A stretch of 17,643 nucleotides of DNA, from positions 1 through 17,643 of the forward strand of contig JBAQYM010000008.1 in assembly GCA_049300095.1 (NCBI GenBank). Reading direction: 5' to 3'. Every line of letters begins with the position of its first letter. Positions within the stretch are counted from its first letter, which is position 1. The stretch is from SbD1 sp049300095. GTDB taxonomy: Bacteria; Desulfobacterota; Syntrophobacteria; Syntrophobacterales; Syntrophobacteraceae. Made by a program: the position numbers and the translations under genes. The notes below the pieces were generated by a model. That model did not search any database. It had not been told where the DNA came from and saw only the letters and a program-made list of their open reading frames with translations. This document shows, in pieces, positions 6,887-14,099 of this stretch.

Positions 6887-7265
6887 CACCGGGTTCTTCC
6901 TTGAGCTTGTAAACGGCAATAACGAAGCGACAAGGCTATGGGAGTCCTGCCTGGATGACCAGGTGGATTTTGCTGTCTCCGCCCTGAGTCTTTTTGAAGT
7001 CGAACGTCTCGGCCTCAAGGGAAAATTGAAAAATGTGGAAGCCGTTTTAAATGCGATAAATGATGTCACGTCTGTGGTGTGGCTAGATCAGGAGATACTG
7101 GGCAAGGCCGCCCGATTGTCTCATGGATTGGGAATCCCCGCCGTTGATTCGTTAATCTTGGCGTCTCTGGTGTCCGTTGACTGCTCTGAGATATATACGA
7201 CGGACTCCCATCTCGAAGTTTATCATGATAATAAAATCACGGTCAGGAATTTGCGGAAAGCCTGA
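6873..7265 (+). CDS. PIN-domain ribonuclease toxin (VapC-like)
   Basis: A 130-aa protein with the whole PIN fold. The acidic residues expected for Mg-dependent RNA cleavage are visible: D5 in 'MIGLDTGFF', E42 (or E44) in 'LFEVERL', D92 in 'GIPAVDSLILASL' and D111 in 'IYTTDSHLEV'. VapC toxins of this type cleave tRNA or rRNA; the target here is unknown. ATG 6873 is chosen (GAGG 8 bases upstream) over the TTG codon immediately before it. It is encoded overlapping its RHH antitoxin. Directly downstream lies the nested repeat region, whose outer hairpin may stop transcription. Confidence 0.88.
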   Translation: MIGLDTGFFLELVNGNNEATRLWESCLDDQVDFAVSALSLFEVERLGLKGKLKNVEAVLNAINDVTSVVWLDQEILGKAARLSHGLGIPAVDSLILASLVSVDCSEIYTTDSHLEVYHDNKITVRNLRKA

Positions 7266-7317
7266 CCGAAGGATAGCCAATTGAGCCAGGTAGCCAGGTA
7301 GGGTGGGCATGGCTTTA

Positions 7318-7555
7318 GGGGCTGTTGCCCAAGTCAAAGTGCGACGAATTGTTATGCTTGAGATGCGGGCGGCGAACTCCAAAGCCGTCATTCCCGCAGT
7401 GTTTCTGGGCGGGAATCCAGGGTGCTTGTTTTTGCAACGGTCTGGAAAGACACTGGATTCCCGCCCAAAAACACTGCGGGAATGACGATCCTTGGGTCCC
7501 GGACCTAACCATGAGTGCATCACGGTTTTACCGCAATTGACTTGGGCAACAGCCA
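7318..7555. mobile_element. MITE-like element inserted in repeat copy C
   Basis: A 238-bp element with perfect 18-bp terminal inverted repeats (ggctgttgcccaagtcaa at 7320-7337 and its complement at 7537-7554). It is flanked by the direct repeat GCTTTA (7312-7317 and 7556-7561), consistent with a 6-bp target duplication. No transposase is encoded, so it would need one in trans; the family is unknown. The uninterrupted copy A (tgctttatcg) shows the pre-insertion state. ORFs across it simply read through inverted repeats. Confidence 0.75.
7386..7487. repeat. ATTCCCGC...GCGGGAAT hairpin inside the MITE
   Basis: Arms 7386-7420 and 7453-7487 are inverted copies matching at 34 of 35 positions with a 32-base loop. 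The cgtcattcccgc / gcgggaatccag ends resemble a widespread class of bacterial intergenic repeats (compare the ATTCCC...GGGAAT dRS3 repeats of Neisseria). It forms the centre of the inserted element. Confidence 0.85.
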
Positions 7556-7684
7556 GCTTTATCATGCCCACCAAAACACTTTCGGAGCATGAATGAAATG
7601 GTGGGCACGGAAGAACTGTGCCCACCCTACCTGGCTACCTGTCTCGGATCGATCGAGATCCGGTTCTTTCTTTGAAGGCGCGCC

Positions 7685-7825
7685 TTACAGCACGGCAGGC
7701 GGAAAGTTTGCGATTGCGGCCGCCGCCTCGCCGGTCATGGCCTTCCAGTGCCTCCCCAAATTCAAGTTTTTGTGGAATTCCAGGTCGCTGCCAAACTCCT
7801 CTCCCTGGACCCTGAACAGTCGTGT
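7685..7825 (-). pseudogene. Possible gene remnant (C-terminal fragment)
   Basis: On the minus strand an open frame ending at TAA 7685 encodes a protein-like segment with 'FRVQGEEFGSDLEFHKNL', then 'NLGRHWKAMTGEAAAAIANF'. It has mixed hydrophobic/charged composition and no start of its own; upstream the frame enters repeat copy D at 7829. I do not recognise the family. It may be the tail of a gene whose front was removed at the repeat, or a chance frame in GC-rich DNA. Confidence 0.25.
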
Positions 7826-7828
7826 AGC

Positions 7829-7860
7829 GGTGGGCACGATGAGACTGTGCCGCCTGGGCC
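7829..7860. repeat. TAGGGTGGGCAC repeat, partial copy D
   Basis: ggtgggcacgatgagactgtgcc... matches the right arm of the family (ggtgggcacg...actgtgcccacc...tggct) with small changes. The left arm is absent. It sits at the 5' edge of the possible gene remnant 7685-7825. Confidence 0.55.
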
Positions 7861-7877
7861 TATAAAGTCTTCCCCCT

Positions 7878-7964
7878 CCCGATGCTCGGCGGGACCATGA
7901 GATTCCGGGTCTATTTCCGCTCACGATGCTCGGCGGGGCCATAAGATTCCCGGACTATTTCCGG
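7878..7964. repeat. Two-copy 44-bp tandem repeat at the carB 3' end
   Basis: Unit 1 (7878-7920) and unit 2 (7922-7964) share gatgctcggcggg.ccat.agattcc....ctatttccg with a 44-base period. Unit 2 overlaps the carB stop codon (7955-7957), so the repeat probably arose by duplicating the end of carB plus its flank. Confidence 0.75.
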
Positions 7965-10900
7965 GCTGTCCGGACGTTCTCGGCCAGCCAATCGATGTCC
8001 CGGTGGTAAGTCTGGAGGGACTTCACGTCGTCTTTGCCGTTCAGATAGGCCTCGATGCCGCGCGCGGCCGCCACGGCGGCGGCCGTCGTCGTTATATAGG
8101 GAATTTTGTACTTGATGGCGGCCTTGCGTATGTAGGAATCATCGAATTGCCCGCGCCTGCCGTCGGGGGTGTTTATGATAAGCTGGATTTCCCCGTTTTT
8201 GATGGCATCCACTATGTTTGGCCGGTCTTCGTGCATTTTGTGGATCTTCTCGGCCTGGACCCCGTTTTGCTTCAGAGATTCCAGGGTGCCTCCGGTCGCG
8301 ATAATCCCGAACCCGAGAGAACTCAGGCGGCGGGCGACCTGAAGGGCTTCGGGCTTGTCCCGGTCGGCAACCGTGATGAGCACCTTGCCCGCTGACGGGA
8401 GTTTTTGCTGCGCCCCGTCCTGCGCCTTGTAGAAAGCCAGTCCGAAGGAGGAGGCAAGCCCGAGCACCTCGCCTGTGGAACGCATCTCCGGCCCGAGGAT
8501 GGGGTCCACTTCCGGGAACATGTTAAACGGGAATACCGCTTCCTTGACACCGAAGTGGGGTATCGATCTCGGCTTGAGGTCGAGGTCCGCGAGGGTCTGC
8601 CCGAGCATGATGCGCGTTGCCAGGCGGGCCATGGGAATGTTGCAGACCTTGGATACCAGCGGCACGGTCCGGGACGCCCTGGGATTGGCCTCCAGGACGT
8701 AAACCGTATCGTTTGCGATCGCGTACTGGATGTTCATGAGACCCACGACCGCCAGTTCGAGCGCGATCTTGCGAGTGTATTCGTAGATGGTTTCGAGGTG
8801 CCGGGCCGGAATGCTGATCGGGGGAATGACGCACGCCGAATCCCCGGAATGAATCCCCGCCAGCTCGATATGCTCCATAACGGCCGGCACGAAGGCGTCC
8901 CTGCCGTCCGATATGGCGTCCGCTTCCGCCTCGATGGCCTTTTCCAGAAACTTGTCGATGAGAATGGGCCTGTCGGGCGTTACGCCGACCGCCGAGGCCA
9001 GGTAGCGCTTGAGCATGGAATCGTTATAGACCACCTCCATGCCGCGCCCTCCCAGCACATAGGAAGGCCTTACCATAAGCGGATATCCCACCCTGGCGGC
9101 AACATCGAGGGCTTCATCGAGGTTGGCCGCCATCCCCGAATCCGGCATGGGTATGTGCAGTCTTTTCATCACCTTGCGGAAACGGTCCCGGTCCTCCGCG
9201 AGATCGATGGTTTCCGGGGTGGCGCCCAGTATCCGGACCCCCGCGTTCGCCAGTTGCCTGGCAATATTCAGGGGAGTCTGCCCTCCGAACTGGACTATCA
9301 CTCCCTCGGGCCGCTCTTTTTCGTATATCGACAGCACGTCTTCCACTGTCAGGGGTTCGAAATAGAGCTTGTCGGAGGTGTCGTAGTCGGTGGAAACGGT
9401 TTCCGGGTTGCAGTTGACCATGATCGACTCGAACCCGGCGTCCCGGATGGCGAATGCGGCATGCACGCAGCAATAATCAAACTCGATGCCCTGGCCGATC
9501 CTGTTCGGCCCGCCGCCAAGGACCATTATCTTACGTTTTGAGCTGACCGCGACCTCGTCCGGTCCGTTGTAGGTCGAGTAATAATACGCCGCGTTTTCGA
9601 CCCCGCTTACCGGGACCGCCTGGAATGCCTGGTCGAGGCCCAGCGATTTTCGTCGCTCCCGGACGGCCGTTTCCTCCACGCCGAGGATGCGGCTGAGATA
9701 GGCGTCGGCAAAACCGTCTTTTTTGGCGGCGATGAAGAGATCGTCGGGAATATCGCCCCATTTGAACTGAAGGAGACGCTCTTCCAGGTCGACAAGTTCT
9801 TTCATCTGCTGAATAAACCAGGGTTTTATGTGCGTTTTCCGGTAGAGGGAGTCGATGCCGGCCCCCTTGCGCAGCGCTTCGTACATGATGAACTGACGTT
9901 CGCTGGTCGGCTCGGCGAGAAGGTCCATCAGCGAATCCAGGTCTTTTTCATGAAAATCCTTTGCGAAGCCGAGCCCGTGGCGGCCGATCTCCAGGGAGCG
10001 AATCGATTTTTGAAAGGCCTCCTTGTAATTTTTGCCGATGCTCATGACCTCGCCGACGGCGCGCATCTGCGTTCCCAGCTTGTCTATGGACCCCTCGAAT
10101 TTCTCGAAGGCCCAGCGGGCAAACTTTATTACCACGTAGTCTCCCCACGGCGCGTATTCGGCAAGAGATGAGCCCCGCCAGTAGGGAATTTCATCGAGAT
10201 CGAGGCCCGCAGCCAGCTTGGAGGACACCAGGGCGATTGGAAACCCCGTCGCTTTCGAGGCAAGCGCGGAGGAGCGCGATGTTCTGGGATTGATTTCGAT
10301 GACCACGACACGGCCGCTCTTCGGGTCATGCGCAAACTGGATATTCGTGCCCCCGATCACCTGAATGGCTTCGACGATATCATAGGAGTGTTTTTGCAGC
10401 CTCTCCTGCAACCGGGGATCGATTGTCAGCATCGGGGCGGAACAAAACGAGTCTCCCGTATGGACGCCCATGGCGTCGATGTTTTCTATGAAGCAGACGG
10501 TGATCATCCGGTTTTTGGAATCGCGCACGACTTCGAGTTCGAGTTCCTCCCAGCCCAGGACCGACTCCTCTATCAGGACCTGTCCCACGAGACTGGCGGA
10601 GAGGCCCCGGCTCGCAATGGTCCCGAGTTCCTCGTGGTTGTACACCAGCCCTCCGCCCCAGCCCCCCAGGGTGTATGCGGGCCGGACCACCACCGGGTAG
10701 CCGAGCTCCAACGCTATGCCTTCGGCTTCCTCGACGCTGAAAGCGGGCTTGCTCCGAGGCATCTCGATGCCGAGCTTTGCCATCGTCTCCTTGAACGCGA
10801 TCCGGTCTTCCCCCCGCTCGATAGCGTCTGCCTGGACGCCGATGATTTTCACGCCGTTCGCATCCAGCACGCCCTTACTGTGGAGTTGAGCGGTAAGATT

Positions 10901-11188
10901 GAGGCCGGTTTGCCCCCCGAGGTTGGGAAGGACGGCGCAGGGTTTCTCTTTCTCGATGATCCTGGTGAGACTTTCTATTGTGAGCGGCTCGATATAGGTC
11001 ACGTCCGCCATTCCCGGGTCGGTCATGATGGTGGCGGGATTGGAATTGACCAGCACGATCTCATACCCGAGCCCCCGCAACGCCTTGCAGGCCTGCGTCC
11101 CCGAGTAGTCGAACTCGCAGGCCTGTCCGATTATGATCGGCCCGGAGCCTATTATCATGATCTTCTTGATATCTTCCCGTTTTGGCAT
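7955..11188 (-). CDS. carB: Carbamoyl-phosphate synthase large subunit
   Basis: A 1077-aa protein, matching the usual ~1073 aa. It makes carbamoyl phosphate from bicarbonate, ammonia and two ATP for pyrimidine and arginine synthesis, in the cytosol with the CarA glutaminase. Two homologous ATP-grasp halves are visible: the N half opens 'KIMIIGSGPIIIGQACEFDY' and has 'VIEINPRTSRSSALASKATG'; the C half opens 'IMVLGGGPNRIGQGIEFDYC' and has 'VLEANPRASRTVPLVSK'. The last ~140 residues are the MGS-like allosteric domain ('VLITVADRDKPEAL', 'IIATGGTL', 'INTPDG'). Start ATG 11188 (MPKREDIKK) is preferred with AAGGA 8 bases upstream; the frame opens 12 codons earlier. carA is not adjacent, and both flanks are repeat DNA. 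Confidence 0.97.
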   Translation of the reverse strand: MPKREDIKKIMIIGSGPIIIGQACEFDYSGTQACKALRGLGYEIVLVNSNPATIMTDPGMADVTYIEPLTIESLTRIIEKEKPCAVLPNLGGQTGLNLTAQLHSKGVLDANGVKIIGVQADAIERGEDRIAFKETMAKLGIEMPRSKPAFSVEEAEGIALELGYPVVVRPAYTLGGWGGGLVYNHEELGTIASRGLSASLVGQVLIEESVLGWEELELEVVRDSKNRMITVCFIENIDAMGVHTGDSFCSAPMLTIDPRLQERLQKHSYDIVEAIQVIGGTNIQFAHDPKSGRVVVIEINPRTSRSSALASKATGFPIALVSSKLAAGLDLDEIPYWRGSSLAEYAPWGDYVVIKFARWAFEKFEGSIDKLGTQMRAVGEVMSIGKNYKEAFQKSIRSLEIGRHGLGFAKDFHEKDLDSLMDLLAEPTSERQFIMYEALRKGAGIDSLYRKTHIKPWFIQQMKELVDLEERLLQFKWGDIPDDLFIAAKKDGFADAYLSRILGVEETAVRERRKSLGLDQAFQAVPVSGVENAAYYYSTYNGPDEVAVSSKRKIMVLGGGPNRIGQGIEFDYCCVHAAFAIRDAGFESIMVNCNPETVSTDYDTSDKLYFEPLTVEDVLSIYEKERPEGVIVQFGGQTPLNIARQLANAGVRILGATPETIDLAEDRDRFRKVMKRLHIPMPDSGMAANLDEALDVAARVGYPLMVRPSYVLGGRGMEVVYNDSMLKRYLASAVGVTPDRPILIDKFLEKAIEAEADAISDGRDAFVPAVMEHIELAGIHSGDSACVIPPISIPARHLETIYEYTRKIALELAVVGLMNIQYAIANDTVYVLEANPRASRTVPLVSKVCNIPMARLATRIMLGQTLADLDLKPRSIPHFGVKEAVFPFNMFPEVDPILGPEMRSTGEVLGLASSFGLAFYKAQDGAQQKLPSAGKVLITVADRDKPEALQVARRLSSLGFGIIATGGTLESLKQNGVQAEKIHKMHEDRPNIVDAIKNGEIQLIINTPDGRRGQFDDSYIRKAAIKYKIPYITTTAAAVAAARGIEAYLNGKDDVKSLQTYHRDIDWLAENVRTARK

Positions 11189-11270
11189 GCCCTCGATCCT
11201 TCTGAGAAATGTGAACTGAAACATTTATTAATTAGCGATAATATCTATTAGCAGCCCTAACATGCGGTGA

Positions 11271-11486
11271 CAACAAAAATTGCTGCCGCACTTCTCTCGC
11301 GTGAGGCTGACGACCCCGGGATAATCACCGGAACCACGTGCCATCAACAATTGCCGGGGTCCTTCGACTGCGCAAGGATGAGGACTCCGGGATCATTGCC
11401 GGGACCACACGATAACAACAATTGCCGCCGCACTCCGCTCGCGTGAGGATGACAACTCCAGGATCATTGCCGGGACCACGCGACAA
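11271..11486. repeat. Three tandem ~71-74 bp repeats upstream of carB
   Basis: Units start at 11271, 11345 and 11416, each beginning caacaa..attgc and ending at gggaccac(g/a)cg, with shared 'gcgtgaggatgac' and 'ccgggatcattgccggg' blocks. A fourth start (caacaac at 11484) is cut short. The units are diverged (unit B differs in its middle), so they are not recent. They lie between carB's likely promoter region and the dispersed repeat at 11507. Confidence 0.75.
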
Positions 11487-11506
11487 CAACTTTCCGCGCA
11501 TCGCGT

Positions 11507-11652
11507 GGAATCCCACGCTCAGGGGCAATACGCGAATGTTCAACATTTCTCTTCCGGGCCCTTAAAAACGAGGATCCGAAATCTTCACTGTTTCCGAATC
11601 ATTGTGCAAGCCGACACAAACGAGAGGGGTTTTTCGGCCTTGGCAAGGCGTG
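11507..11652 (+). repeat. Dispersed ~146-bp direct repeat, copy 1
   Basis: It aligns over its length with 13306-13452 in the same orientation: ggaa.cccacgctc.ggggcaa, cagcatttctct-type block, aacgaggatcc.aaatcttca and the identical 'gtttccgaatcattgtgca'. By eye identity is roughly 80% with few gaps. Non-coding. With copy 2 it brackets the phosphatase-like gene. Confidence 0.75.
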
Positions 11653-12209
11653 TGGACTGTTGCGACTGTCCAAGGGCTCATCTATGGTCGAGACCACGTA
11701 GGAGGGGTCAGGCTGTGTGTGGGTCAGGATGTTCAGGTGAATTTCTGGGGGATATTACATGGGGAGGCCATCGGATTTCCAGCAGATATGGCGACGCAAT
11801 TTCTTAATGCGGCGAAAACGCCGCCCGAAAAATGAAAGTGTAACCCTTATTTTCAAGAACTTGTGTGGGCCGTAACTATAACTGTAGTAGTGACTGTAGT
11901 TGTCTTGGCCCGACCCCGTTGCCTCATCTGACCTTGTCGGCGGCCAGCACAGCATATCCGAGGCGCTCGATTACCCTATCGGTCGTCTTTAGCGTGTAAA
12001 TTCGGTCATTTGATATTAGATTAAACCCGGCAAAGATGCACGTATATTCATAACTTTTTCAGCAACCTGCTAGGATCTATGGCTCATTCCGACAATAATG
12101 ATTCACACAAACGAACCGCGCTGCCGATAAGAGTAATGATTGAGGAAACCCTTTTCGGTCAATAAACCCGGACGCAAATCGGAAGACACTTTACGCAGGA
12201 CCAAGCAGA
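11653..12209. other. Non-coding stretch upstream of the phosphatase gene
   Basis: No convincing gene. A frame open to 11835 ('VQGLIYGRDHVGGVRLCV', then 'NFWGILHGEAIGF') reads somewhat protein-like but begins inside repeat copy 1 and has no ribosome-binding site; it might be a gene relic. Around 11872-11900 there is a short repetitive tract (ctataactgtagtagtgact). The part from 11980 to 12120 is AT-rich and could hold the phosphatase promoter, but I cannot place one with confidence. Confidence 0.35.
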
Positions 12210-12221
12210 AAGGAGCGGACC

Positions 12222-13016
12222 ATGGGCATGATACGTCTTCAAAACGCACGAACGAGTCTCACACGGAGCAACAACGGCGGTGGGCAAGGCGCCGTCATCC
12301 GCCGGCTCGTAGGTACGCTGCTGGGCGTGGCTCTTCTCATCCTGGCCATGGCCCCGGCGGCTGAAGCGGTTCCCAAGCGGATCATCATCCTGCGCCATGG
12401 TGAGAAACAAAACAGCTATGAGCTTTGCAGCGTCGGCCAACAGCGTGCCCTGGCTCTACAATCAAACTACATCGGCAAGGGAGCACCCAATAGTCTATTC
12501 CCCATCGGGTCCCGACCAGATGGCATTTTCGCAGTCACGCTGCATTGTCTGGAACTGATCAGTCCCGCGGCACAAAGCTGGGGCATGCCGATCCACCTGT
12601 TTTCCGTGGTGCCGATGGACACCCAAGCCAAGGCACAGGAAACGCTGCAATTGAACCAGCGCACGCGGGAGGCTGCCCACGTCGTCCTCCATTCGCCACA
12701 GTGGAGTGGGAAGACGGTGGTCATGGTCTGGGAACACGATCACATTGCCAAGAAGAAGCTGGAGAGGCAGTTTCCAAAAGAGAAAGTAACGCTGCGACAG
12801 TTGCTCAATCTGGATATTCTCCCTGATGTTCCGGAGGATTGGCACGGTGATAACTACGACTATTTCTGGATCATCGACTACGGTAATCCGGGTTCTCCCA
12901 TCCCTACCAAGTTTACGGTAAAGAAGCAGAAGTTTCCAGCGCCCTACGACACAGTGCCGCAAAATGACTGGGGTGAGCCCGAGAATTTGCCGGAAGGCAC
13001 CGACTGCGGACAATAG
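12222..13016 (+). CDS. Exported histidine-phosphatase-like protein
   Basis: A 264-aa protein with a long N-terminal signal sequence: basic 'IRRL' then hydrophobic 'VGTLLGVALLILAMAPAAEA', cleavage probable after A49. The mature part begins 'VPKRIIILRHGEK', the R-H-G-E motif of the histidine phosphatase superfamily (catalytic H59). A second histidine candidate is in 'VVMVWEHDHIAKK' (H172, E171). The usual second arginine (S-x-L-x-R-A) is not evident; the matching region reads 'FAVTLHCLEL'. The C-terminal ~60 residues ('YFWIIDYG', 'KFTVKKQKFPAPYD') extend beyond the core. ATG 12222 has AAAGGAGC about 6 bases upstream. It stands alone between two diverged direct repeats, so acquisition as a unit is possible. 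Substrate unknown; phosphatase activity is inferred. Confidence 0.7.
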   Translation: MGMIRLQNARTSLTRSNNGGGQGAVIRRLVGTLLGVALLILAMAPAAEAVPKRIIILRHGEKQNSYELCSVGQQRALALQSNYIGKGAPNSLFPIGSRPDGIFAVTLHCLELISPAAQSWGMPIHLFSVVPMDTQAKAQETLQLNQRTREAAHVVLHSPQWSGKTVVMVWEHDHIAKKKLERQFPKEKVTLRQLLNLDILPDVPEDWHGDNYDYFWIIDYGNPGSPIPTKFTVKKQKFPAPYDTVPQNDWGEPENLPEGTDCGQ

Positions 13017-13569
13017 ATGATCTCGTTGGCGGCGCACTCATCGGCGGGCGTCGATGATCATTCGAAGTCGTTGCTCATGTGCCTCCCACCCAAAACACGG
13101 CTGGGACAGAGAGGCATCCCTGCTGTTCCTAAGGCGGACGACCGAAAGCTACCGGGGAGCACGATCTGAAGCCGATTCCCGCGGGTGGCCCAGGCAACGT
13201 CTTTTTTTTGCCTGGGTCTGAAGGCCGAGAGGATTCGGTTCCGGCTTTTCACTGTCCCTCTTGCCCAGGCACGGGCAACGAAGCACCGTTGCCCGTGTCA
13301 CCCGTGGAACCCCCACGCTCGGGGGCAACATGCGGATCTTCAGCATTTCTCTCCCAGCCCTTTAGAAACGAAGATCCAAAATCTTCATCGTTTCCGAATC
13401 ATTGTGCACGCAAACGCAAAGGGGAGGGGATTTTCGGTTCTGGCGAGCTGTTTTAACTGCAGCCATTCATGAACGCTATTTCTCTTCTGTTGACAATACC
13501 TTCATTCAGCGAGTAACCTTATGAAATCTGGCCAAAATTAGGCGGACACTGATTCGTGAGCGAGAATGT
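13017..13569. other. Repeat-rich intergenic region before the HEPN gene
   Basis: It contains 'cgcgggtggccc' at about 13180 (shared with 6331), a cccaggcaa/ttgcctggg stem around a T-rich loop (13189-13216), a 10-bp stem cacgggcaac/gttgcccgtg (13270-13297), and dispersed-repeat copy 2. A TTGACA at 13490-13495 may be the -35 of the HEPN gene, but the -10 (TAACCT at 18 bases) is poor. No gene seen. Confidence 0.45.
13306..13452 (+). repeat. Dispersed ~146-bp direct repeat, copy 2
   Basis: Second copy of the repeat at 11507-11652, same orientation, sharing the exact block gtttccgaatcattgtgca and surrounding sequence at roughly 80% identity by eye. It ends where composition becomes AT-rich and the second accessory block begins. 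Confidence 0.75.
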
Positions 13570-14007
13570 ATGACAGAGCAGGAAAAATGGAATTACATTA
13601 TCGAACTTGACGAGGAATTACTCTTAGGCGGGGTTATTCTTTCGGAATGGTCAACTTTTCTCGCCAGAGATGCCGAAATTGCTTTTTGCTCCGGCGCGAA
13701 CCTTTCGGCGATACTCGCCGCTCAAGCAGCAGTCGAGTCACACTTGCGATATGAATATTTTGACCCTGAAAAGACGAAAGGTTGGGGGCTTTTTAGATTG
13801 ATTGGTCATGCGCCGTTGCCTTTGGACTTAAAAGACAACTTACACTCGCTCAGGCGGTTCCGAAACAAATGGGTTCATGTCGAGGCTCCAACACAAGACG
13901 ACCATCTGCTTGAAAAGCCAGAGTATTATGAGGCAGAATTGGAGGAAATGTCTAAGCTGGCAATACGCTCAATGCTTCGTGTGCTCTACGCTGAGCCATT
14001 CGTCTAG
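13570..14007 (+). CDS. HEPN-like protein with R-x4-H motif
   Basis: A 145-aa, largely helical protein. The segment 'SLRRFRNKWVHVEAP' carries R98-N-K-W-V-H103, the R-x4-6-H signature of catalytic HEPN ribonucleases, placed after the expected helix ('SAILAAQAAVESHLRYE', residues ~46-62). Such proteins occur as toxins, abortive-infection factors or RNA-cleaving effectors. The ribosome-binding site is weak (a gcgaga stretch before ATG 13570); GTG 13556 is out of frame and quickly stopped. It precedes the GNAT-PIN gene by about 90 bp on the same strand, so co-transcription is likely. Function as an RNase is inferred from the motif alone. Confidence 0.65.
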   Translation: MTEQEKWNYIIELDEELLLGGVILSEWSTFLARDAEIAFCSGANLSAILAAQAAVESHLRYEYFDPEKTKGWGLFRLIGHAPLPLDLKDNLHSLRRFRNKWVHVEAPTQDDHLLEKPEYYEAELEEMSKLAIRSMLRVLYAEPFV

Positions 14008-14051
14008 TAAAAAATGAGTTCCTGAAATAGCAAGAACAACAGGAGCTGATC

Positions 14052-14099
14052 ATGAAGGCTTCTCCCAGCATGGCTGTTGTTTTGAGATGTGGATTATGA
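14052..14099 (+). CDS. Possible 15-codon leader ORF
   Basis: ATG 14052 has AGGAG 6 bases upstream, the best ribosome-binding site in this stretch. It encodes MKASPSMAVVLRCGL and stops at TGA 14097-14099, overlapping ATG 14096 of the GNAT-PIN gene as ATGA. It may serve to load ribosomes for the coupled downstream gene. No homology expected. Confidence 0.4.
   Translation: MKASPSMAVVLRCGL

Larger units (their letters stand above)
7292..7636. repeat. TAGGGTGGGCAC hairpin, copy C, split by an insertion
   Basis: The left arm runs 7292-7317 and resumes at 7556-7572; the right arm is 7600-7636. Removing 7318-7561 (the insert plus one copy of a duplicated GCTTTA) rejoins a hairpin matching copy A in layout and sequence (gggtgggca..gctttatc.tgcccacc). 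An extra 'agccaggt' is duplicated just before the left arm (7284-7291), suggesting slippage or an earlier junction. It follows the PIN toxin stop codon by about 26 bases. Confidence 0.85.

Noticed and set aside
7303..7540. Several short frames on both strands across the nested repeats.
   Set aside because: They are translations of inverted repeats, as shown by similar peptides on both strands.
8003..11251. Long plus-strand open frames opposite carB (for example 8405-9541 and 10328-11251).
   Set aside because: They are antisense shadows of a GC-rich, highly conserved gene, with no ribosome-binding sites and no recognisable domains.
11271..11486. CRISPR-like array upstream of carB.
   Set aside because: Units are ~71-74 bp, contiguous and diverged throughout, with no short repeat/unique spacer alternation.
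11602..11835. A 77-codon frame upstream of the phosphatase gene.
   Set aside because: It begins inside a dispersed repeat, has no ribosome-binding site and no recognised domain; kept only as a note in the intergenic entry.
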